In this document: positions 5,483 through 9,055 of the stretch, piece by piece
How the letters are laid out: every line of letters begins with the position of its first letter
Position numbering within the stretch: the stretch's first letter is position 1
Assembly: GCA_025934335.1 (NCBI GenBank)
Contig: JAICYG010000107.1
Span: forward strand, 1 to 9,055
Length of the DNA stretch: 9,055 nt
DNA from: Thermoleophilia bacterium
Lineage (GTDB): Bacteria > Actinomycetota > Thermoleophilia > Gaiellales > Gaiellaceae
Direction of reading: 5' to 3'
Notes under the pieces: model-generated
Told to the model about the DNA's origin: nothing
Database searches by the model: none
What the model saw: the letters and a program-made list of their open reading frames with translations, nothing else
Made by a program: the position numbers and the translations under genes

Positions 5483-6189
5483 CGCTCGCGCTCGACCGGC
5501 AGGTCCGGATACCGCTCCCACTCCGACCAGGAGCCGGGATAGAGCCGCCCGTCTCGGCCGGCGAGGTGTAGGCGGTGGAGCACGACGCAGGCTGTCACGC
5601 CCGATCCGCAGTAGGCGACCACGTCGCCGGGCGGCAGCTCGGGCTGAGCCTCGTTCCACGGCGCGTTGAGCGCACCGGGGATGCGGCCGGCCACCCGGTC
5701 GACGGGGTTCGCCTCGCCCCGCCAGCGGGACGGCACGCGCGCGTCGACGACGACCAGCTCGGCGAGCCGCCGCGAGAGCTCCGTGCGCTCGACCGTGTCG
5801 TCCGCACGCAGGCGCGAGACGAACCCGGCCCGGGGCGCCGTCTCCTCGCCCCCCGTGAGCGGTCCCTGCCACGCGTCCGGCTCGATCAGACCGCAACGGT
5901 CGTGGCCGTGGTGGCGGAGGAGCCACCAGAGCCGCTCGGCGCCGCCCATCGTCCCGTAGGCGACGACGAACGTCTCGCCGCCGATCCCGGCGCGCGACAT
6001 GGCTTCGACGAAGCGCTCGTTCGACGGCAGGGGATGGCGGCCGCGGCTCCCCGGCGGGTCGGACAGCTCCCGCTCGACGTCGACGAACACGGCGCCCGGC
6101 ACGTGCCCCTCGAGGTAGGCGCGCCTGCCCGCCTCGGGGTCGTCGAGCGCCCAGCGACAGTCGACGAAGCGGTAGCGCACGTGTGACAT
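5479..6189 (-). CDS. sseA: 3-mercaptopyruvate-type sulfurtransferase (tandem rhodanese)
   Basis: This 236-aa protein consists of two rhodanese domains. The N-terminal one (about residues 1-115, with FVDCRWALDDP and GHVPGAVFVDV) lacks the active-site loop cysteine. The C-terminal one (about 135-232) carries the loop C194-GSGVTA, with C194 as the persulfide-forming nucleophile. The CG[ST]GVTA loop is typical of 3-mercaptopyruvate sulfurtransferases, whereas thiosulfate enzymes usually have CRKGVTA. It is therefore expected to transfer sulfur from mercaptopyruvate, in the cytosol; substrate preference is inferred. It is somewhat shorter than the usual 280 residues. ATG 6189 is chosen because conservation (RFVDCRW) begins at once; the open frame continues upstream through the divergent gene. 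No good Shine-Dalgarno is seen. Only 27 nt separate it from the SIMPL gene. Confidence 0.9.
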   Translation of the reverse strand: MSHVRYRFVDCRWALDDPEAGRRAYLEGHVPGAVFVDVERELSDPPGSRGRHPLPSNERFVEAMSRAGIGGETFVVAYGTMGGAERLWWLLRHHGHDRCGLIEPDAWQGPLTGGEETAPRAGFVSRLRADDTVERTELSRRLAELVVVDARVPSRWRGEANPVDRVAGRIPGALNAPWNEAQPELPPGDVVAYCGSGVTACVVLHRLHLAGRDGRLYPGSWSEWERYPDLPVERER

Positions 6190-6207
6190 CTCAGCACGCG
6201 GCGGCGT

Positions 6208-6215
6208 AGGAAGGG
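6208..6215 (+). promoter_or_regulatory. ribosome binding site of the SIMPL gene
   Basis: AGGAAGGG lies just before the ATG at 6217, with AGGA spaced 5 nt from it. It is one of the few strong Shine-Dalgarno sequences in the window and fixes this start. The divergent gap is only 27 nt, so the promoter of this gene must lie inside sseA. Confidence 0.7.
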
Positions 6216-6216
6216 C

Positions 6217-6921
6217 ATGAAACGGCTCTCGCTCCCACTCGTTCTCGCCGCTCTTGCCGTCGCGGCGGTCGCGGCCTTCGCCGGCGTCGGCCGTCCCGAG
6301 GCGGCACGCGGCGACACCGGCGCCACGCCGGACACGGTCACGACCGTCGGCCACGGCGCCGTCACCGTCGTGCCCGACCAGGCGTCGATCAGCGCCGGCG
6401 TCCACACGCAGGCGACGAGCGCCGCCGACGCGCTCTCGCAGAACGCAAAGTCGATGAACGCCGTCGTCGCCGCCCTGAAGCAAGCCGGCGGGAAGGACCT
6501 CCAGACGCAGCAGGTCTCCCTCTACCCGCAGTCGGACGAGGGCGGGAACGTCACCGGCTACACCGCCGACAACTCGGTCTCCGCGTCGACCGGGGTCGCC
6601 GACGCGGGCTCGCTCGTGGACGCGGCGGTCGCCGCCGGCGCCAACACGGTCAACGGGCCGACACGGTCGGTCTCCGACCAGGACGCGCGCTATCGCGACG
6701 CGCTGAAGCAGGCGGTCGAGGACGCCCGCGCGAAGGCGCAGGCGCTCGCCGACGCGGGCGGCTTCGGCGTCGGCCCGGTGTCGGTCGTCACGGAGCAGTC
6801 GAGCGCGCCGCAGCCGGTCTTCGAGCGGGCGGCGGCCGCGAAGGCCGCCGACTCGACGCCGATCGAGCCCGGCACACAGGACGTGACCGCCGACGTCACC
6901 GTCACCTTCCGGATCAGGTGA
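6217..6921 (+). CDS. secreted SIMPL (DUF541) domain protein
   Basis: This 234-aa protein has a classical N-terminal signal sequence: MKR, then a hydrophobic core at about residues 4-23, with cleavage likely between about 22 and 32. The rest is a SIMPL/DUF541 domain like that of YggE. It opens with VTTVGHGAVTVVPDQASISAG (41-61), continues with alternating helices and strands (QTQQVSLYPQ; ALKQAVEDARAKAQALADAGG, 162-182), and closes with a terminal strand ending TADVTVTFRIR. The length is typical of YggE-like proteins. There is no lipobox cysteine, so it is probably exported or anchored by an uncleaved helix. The family is linked to stress or oxidative-damage protection in enteric bacteria, but the biochemical role is unknown. 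It is divergent from sseA and convergent with the small zinc-ribbon gene, 24 nt away. Confidence 0.9.
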   Translation: MKRLSLPLVLAALAVAAVAAFAGVGRPEAARGDTGATPDTVTTVGHGAVTVVPDQASISAGVHTQATSAADALSQNAKSMNAVVAALKQAGGKDLQTQQVSLYPQSDEGGNVTGYTADNSVSASTGVADAGSLVDAAVAAGANTVNGPTRSVSDQDARYRDALKQAVEDARAKAQALADAGGFGVGPVSVVTEQSSAPQPVFERAAAAKAADSTPIEPGTQDVTADVTVTFRIR

Positions 6922-6940
6922 CGCCGGCGGGGACGTTGTC

Positions 6941-6958
6941 TCGGCTCACGCGAGCCGG
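6941..6958. terminator. hairpin between convergent SIMPL and small zinc-ribbon genes
   Basis: CGGCTC-ACGC-GAGCCG forms a perfect 6-bp stem with a 4-nt loop (6942-6957), extendable by one T-G wobble. It lies 20 nt after the SIMPL stop and contains the stop codon of the opposing gene. There is no T-tract in either direction. The position suits a bidirectional, non-canonical terminator, but this is inferred from position. Confidence 0.4.
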
Positions 6959-7107
6959 AGCCTGAGCCGCAGGGGCCGCTCGCAGCGGGCGCAGACGCTG
7001 CGGGCGGCGCCCTTGCGCTCCGCCAGGTGCACCGGCAGCGGCTTCTCGCACTCGCACCAGAGTGGTGTGGGTGCGTGGTCGTCGTGTGTCAACGCGTGGT
7101 CTGCCAT
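6946..7107 (-). CDS. 53-aa zinc-ribbon-like small protein
   Basis: I do not recognise a named family. The protein has 53 residues with C18-x-C20 (WCECEKPLP) and C39-x-x-C42 (VCARCERPLRLRL). The two cysteine pairs are followed by the same [KR]PL pattern, as expected of two knuckles of a small zinc ribbon; the C-terminus is arginine/leucine-rich. The ATG at 7107 is preferred over an in-frame upstream start at 7134 because AAAGGA stands 8 nt before it. That Shine-Dalgarno lies in the loop region of a short hairpin. It is convergent with the SIMPL gene and downstream of the glnII unit, separated from it by a strong hairpin, so it probably has its own promoter. Codon use is G/C-rich at third positions, supporting a real gene. 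A nucleic-acid or metal-binding role is only a guess. Confidence 0.65.
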   Translation of the reverse strand: MADHALTHDDHAPTPLWCECEKPLPVHLAERKGAARSVCARCERPLRLRLRLA

Positions 7108-7112
7108 GAGGG

Positions 7113-7142
7113 CCGTCCTTTCGACGGACACCAAGAGGTGTC
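7113..7142 (-). promoter_or_regulatory. tandem hairpins in the leader of the zinc-ribbon gene
   Basis: On the minus strand two adjoining stem-loops precede the ATG at 7107: GACACC-TCTT-GGTGTC (7127-7142) and CCGTC-GAAAG-GACGG (7113-7127). The second encloses the Shine-Dalgarno AAAGGA in its loop and 3' arm. They share one base, so they may compete or stack. The layout resembles a leader in which folding modulates ribosome access; function is inferred from structure only. Confidence 0.35.
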
Positions 7143-7171
7143 GGAAACGAGAGAGTCCCGCGAGGAGATGA

Positions 7172-7212
7172 GCTAGCCGGCGGCGGCGGGTGGGACGAAA
7201 GCGCCGGCTAGC
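7172..7212 (-). terminator. 11-bp perfect hairpin downstream of glnII
   Basis: GCTAGCCGGCG (7172-7182) is the exact reverse complement of 7202-7212, with a 19-nt loop. It begins 88 nt after the glnII stop and contains the stop codon of a small ORF at 7208-7288. There is no T-tract. It separates the glnII transcript from the zinc-ribbon gene and is the best candidate for the end of that transcript. Confidence 0.5.
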
Positions 7213-7288
7213 ACACGTTGAGGCGCGCGACGACGATCGCCTGGAAGCGGCGCTTGATCGAGTACATCGTCGTCGGCACGGCGTGCAT
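7208..7288 (-). CDS. possible 23-26-aa micro-ORF after glnII
   Basis: Eleven nucleotides after the glnII stop an ATG opens a 26-codon frame whose product is basic then hydrophobic (SIKRRF at 10-15, then QAIVVARLNVC). All 26 sense codons end in G or C, as in the real genes here and less likely for intergenic DNA. GGAG directly abuts the ATG, too close to serve it, but stands 9 nt before an in-frame GTG at 7279, which would give a 23-aa product. The stop codon lies in the right arm of the 11-bp hairpin, as if this were the last gene of the glnII transcript. No family is recognised. It may be a chance ORF. Confidence 0.35.
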   Translation of the reverse strand: MHAVPTTMYSIKRRFQAIVVARLNVC

Positions 7289-7299
7289 CTCCGGAGAGT

Positions 7300-8346
7300 C
7301 TACGCGGCGAGCGTCTCCTCGGCGAGCAATTCGTCGACCGGCACCGTGGCGATCGTCTGCAGGATCCGGCCGGCGATCCGGTACGGGTCGCCGAGCGAGT
7401 TCGGGCGCCGGTCCTCGAGGTAGCCGCGATGGCCGTTCCGGACGAAGCTCCAGGGGACGCGGATCGACGCGCCGCGGTTCGCGACCCCGAAGGTGAACTC
7501 GTCGATCGCCGCCGTCTCGTGCAGGCCCGTCAGCCGCAGGTGGTTGTCGGGGCCGTAGACCGCGATGTGGTGGTCCTTGTGGTCGTCGAAGGCGTCCATC
7601 AGCGCCGCGAAGTACTCTTCCCCGCCGACCTCCCGCATGTGCCTCGTCGAGAAGTTGCAGTGCATGCCGGAGCCGTTCCAGTCGTGCTCGGCCCCGAGCG
7701 GCTTCGGGTGGAAGTTCACGTCGACGCCGTAGCGCTCGCAGAGGCGGAGCAGCAGGTAGCGGGCGATCCAGACCTCGTCGGCGGCGCGCCGCGAGCCCTT
7801 GCCGAAGATCTGGAACTCCCACTGACCCTTCGCGACCTCGGCGTTGATCCCCTCGACCTCGATCCCCGCCTCGAGGCAGAGGTCGAGATGCTGCTCGACG
7901 ATCTCGCGGGCGACGTCGCCGACGTTCTTGAAGCCGACTCCGGTGTAGTACTCGCCCTGCGGCGCCGGGAAGCCCTCGGCCGGGAACCCGAGCGGCGCGG
8001 CGCCCCGGTACAGGAAGTACTCCTGCTCGAACCCGAACCACGTCTCGGGGTCGTCCGGAATCGTCGCGCGGCTGTTCGACGCATGCGGCGTGCCGTCCGG
8101 GAGCAGCACCTCGCACATCACGAGCAGGCCGTTCGTGCGCACCGGGTCGGGGTGGACGGCCACGGGCTGCAGCAGGCAGTCCGAGCTCGAGCCCTCCGCC
8201 TGCCGCGTCGAGCTGCCGTCGAAGTTCCAGACCGGCAGCTCCTCGAGCTCCGGTACCGACGCGAACTCGGCGATCTTCGTCTTCGAGCGCAGGTTGGGCG
8301 TCGGCTCGTACCCGTCGAGCCAGATGTATTCGAGCTTGAACTTCAC
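7300..8346 (-). CDS. glnII: type II glutamine synthetase
   Basis: This 348-aa enzyme forms glutamine from glutamate, ammonia and ATP in the cytosol. It belongs to the eukaryote-like GSII group: KFKLEYIWLDGYEPTPNLRSK at the N-terminus, WNFDGSST (40-47), MCEVLLPDGTPH (77-88), FGFEQEY with E107/E109 (metal/substrate site), GINAEVAKGQWEFQI (167-181), NGSGMH (224-229), NRGASIRVP and YLEDRRP (309-315). All conserved catalytic stretches are present and the length is normal. GSII lacks the adenylylation tyrosine loop of GSI. The GTG at 8346 is chosen because GAGGAGG stands 5 nt upstream and homology begins at KFKLEY; the open frame runs 32 codons further upstream through a terminator-like hairpin. 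Actinobacteria often carry GSII beside GSI, typically nitrogen-regulated. A hairpin and T-tract in the leader suggest attenuation or an upstream terminator. Confidence 0.95.
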   Translation of the reverse strand: MKFKLEYIWLDGYEPTPNLRSKTKIAEFASVPELEELPVWNFDGSSTRQAEGSSSDCLLQPVAVHPDPVRTNGLLVMCEVLLPDGTPHASNSRATIPDDPETWFGFEQEYFLYRGAAPLGFPAEGFPAPQGEYYTGVGFKNVGDVAREIVEQHLDLCLEAGIEVEGINAEVAKGQWEFQIFGKGSRRAADEVWIARYLLLRLCERYGVDVNFHPKPLGAEHDWNGSGMHCNFSTRHMREVGGEEYFAALMDAFDDHKDHHIAVYGPDNHLRLTGLHETAAIDEFTFGVANRGASIRVPWSFVRNGHRGYLEDRRPNSLGDPYRIAGRILQTIATVPVDELLAEETLAA

Positions 8347-8372
8347 CTCGTCCTCCTCGTCGTCGGACCAAC

Positions 8373-8408
8373 AAAAAAGGCGCCCACCACCGATCGTGGT
8401 GAAGCGCC
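8373..8408 (-). terminator. intrinsic terminator or attenuator 26 nt upstream of glnII
   Basis: On the minus strand the arms GGCGC/GCGCC and CACCAC/GTGGTG form a long hairpin with a 2-nt/1-nt internal bulge and a 5-nt loop. It is followed directly by six T residues (8378-8373), a textbook rho-independent terminator and rare in such GC-rich DNA. It lies 45 nt after the CDF stop and 26 nt before the glnII GTG. It may simply end the CDF transcript. If glnII is transcribed from the box at 8451-8456, however, it would be an attenuator. A second hairpin just upstream, GCGCC-(6 nt)-GGCGC at 8422-8437, has a 5' arm that could also pair with the terminator's GGCGC arm. Confidence 0.8.
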
Positions 8409-8450
8409 ATTGCTTCCGCGCGCGCCCTCGTCGGCGCAGCACGTGCGAAA

Positions 8451-8480
8451 ACCCTAGCGGTCCCCCCGGCCGGGGCGCAA
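8451..8480 (-). promoter_or_regulatory. candidate glnII promoter overlapping the CDF gene end
   Basis: On the minus strand TTGCGC (8480-8475) and TAGGGT (8456-8451) are 18 nt apart and resemble -35 and -10 elements; TAGGGT fits TANNNT. The -10 includes the TAG stop of the CDF gene. The 12-bp palindrome CCCCGGCCGGGG (8464-8475) lies in the spacer, touching the -35, where a repressor could bind. Transcription would start near 8444, giving a leader of about 98 nt that contains the terminator-like hairpin. Confidence 0.35.
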
Positions 8481-9055
8481 GGACGAGATCCCGAGCAGCC
8501 GTTCAGAGGTGTGGTCGACCTGCAACGTCGTGTGGTCGAGCCCGAAGCGGTCGTGGAGGAGCCGCTCGAGCTCCCGTCGGAGGGCGTGGCAGTCGCCGTC
8601 GCGCTCCACGAGCACGTGCGCCGAGAGGGCCGGGAAGCCCGAGGAGATCTCCCACACGTGCAGGTCGTGGACGTCGGTGACTCCCGGATGGCGCCGCATC
8701 GCAACACCGACCTCTTCCGGGTCGAGGCCCTCGGGCGACGCCTCGAGCAGCACGCGCCCGCTCCGGCGCAGGAGCGGCCACGCGGCGAGCAGCATCGAGC
8801 CGGCGACCGCGAGCGAGGCGATCGGGTCGGCGCGATCGAACCCGGTCGTCCAGATGACGATCCCCGCGACGACGGTCGCCGTGAACGCGTACAGGTCGGT
8901 GAGCAGGTGCTGATAGCTGCCCTCGACGTTCAGGCTCGACCGGTTCGCGCGCGCCACCTGGCGCAGCGCGAGGACGTTCACGATCGCGCCGGCAGCCGCG
9001 GTGAAGACGACGATCGGCGCCTCGACCTCGGGCGGCGACACGAGTCTCCTGACGC
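8454..9055 (-). CDS. CDF-family metal cation efflux protein, 5' part beyond window
   Basis: This is the C-terminal 200 or so residues of a cation diffusion facilitator. Reading from the edge, RLVSPPEVEAP leads into a membrane helix (VVFTAAAGAIVNVLAL). TM5 carries the H-x-x-x-D metal site (QHLLTD, plus-encoded at about 8900-8920) and TM6 follows around DPIASLAVAGSMLLA. The cytosolic C-terminal domain (EVGVAMRRHPGVTDVHDLHVWEISSG, then SAHVLVERDGD) is typical of the family, whose members export Zn2+ and related divalent metals by proton antiport. The H/D site is that of zinc/cadmium-type members, but the other half of the site (TM2) lies outside the window, so specificity is open. A GTG at 9041 is not the true start, because homology and open frame continue to the edge. 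An intrinsic terminator follows 45 nt after the stop. Confidence 0.9.
   Translation of the reverse strand, partial: VRRLVSPPEVEAPIVVFTAAAGAIVNVLALRQVARANRSSLNVEGSYQHLLTDLYAFTATVVAGIVIWTTGFDRADPIASLAVAGSMLLAAWPLLRRSGRVLLEASPEGLDPEEVGVAMRRHPGVTDVHDLHVWEISSGFPALSAHVLVERDGDCHALRRELERLLHDRFGLDHTTLQVDHTSERLLGISSLRPGRGDR

Noticed and set aside
8347..8410. Leader peptide with tandem His and Trp codons (MALHHDRWW) in the glnII leader hairpin
   Set aside because: The frame has no stop before glnII, weakly spaced Shine-Dalgarno, poor third-position G/C, and no Gln codons that would suit glnII attenuation. The repeated residues follow from the hairpin arms.
7208..8707. 499-codon minus-strand frame overlapping glnII and the CDF gene
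   Set aside because: It is the out-of-frame shadow of two clear genes; only its last 26 codons lie outside them and were kept separately as a micro-ORF.

Overview
The window is very GC-rich, with almost exclusively G/C third codon positions in the genes. It carries a fhaA-fhaB pair with a Ser/Thr kinase, a type II (eukaryote-like) glutamine synthetase, and several GTG starts without Shine-Dalgarno sequences. This points to a high-GC actinobacterium. A deep lineage such as Thermoleophilia is a guess from gene order, not shown by the sequence. It reads as chromosomal core/housekeeping DNA; no phage, CRISPR, tRNA or rRNA gene was seen.

Layout. (1) 1-119: two direct copies of a 47-bp repeat with a hairpin, ending inside the fhaB stop codon. 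(2) 118-3030, minus strand: a kinase with a polytopic C-terminal half, then fhaA (DUF3662+FHA), then fhaB (one membrane helix+FHA). This looks like one phospho-signalling operon read right to left. (3) 3099-4238, plus strand: a divergently transcribed single-pass membrane protein with a CARDB/Ig-like extracellular end. (4) 4239-4432: an unusual intergenic stretch bounded by a perfect 15-bp inverted repeat and full of internal hairpins. It abuts the start codon of a DUF4446 gene (4433-4921). (5) 4952-5482: an HNH endonuclease-like gene, tail-to-tail with a minus-strand mercaptopyruvate-type sulfurtransferase (5479-6189). (6) 6217-6921: a secreted SIMPL (DUF541) protein. (7) 6946-9055, minus strand: a 53-aa zinc-ribbon-like protein, a possible 23-26-aa micro-ORF, type II glutamine synthetase with an intrinsic-terminator hairpin in its leader, and the 3' part of a CDF metal-efflux gene cut by the window edge.

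How they work together. The kinase and the two phosphothreonine-reading FHA proteins form a plausible cell-envelope signalling unit; in relatives the FHA genes precede a phosphatase and cell-wall synthesis genes, which would lie left of the window. The divergent CARDB protein is a possible partner or substrate. The remaining genes have separate roles in sulfur transfer, nitrogen assimilation and metal efflux.

The strongest candidates for something undescribed are the 170-bp inverted-repeat segment before DUF4446 (a miniature mobile element or a structured leader RNA), the terminator-like hairpin just upstream of glnII, and the small ORF and hairpins downstream of glnII.
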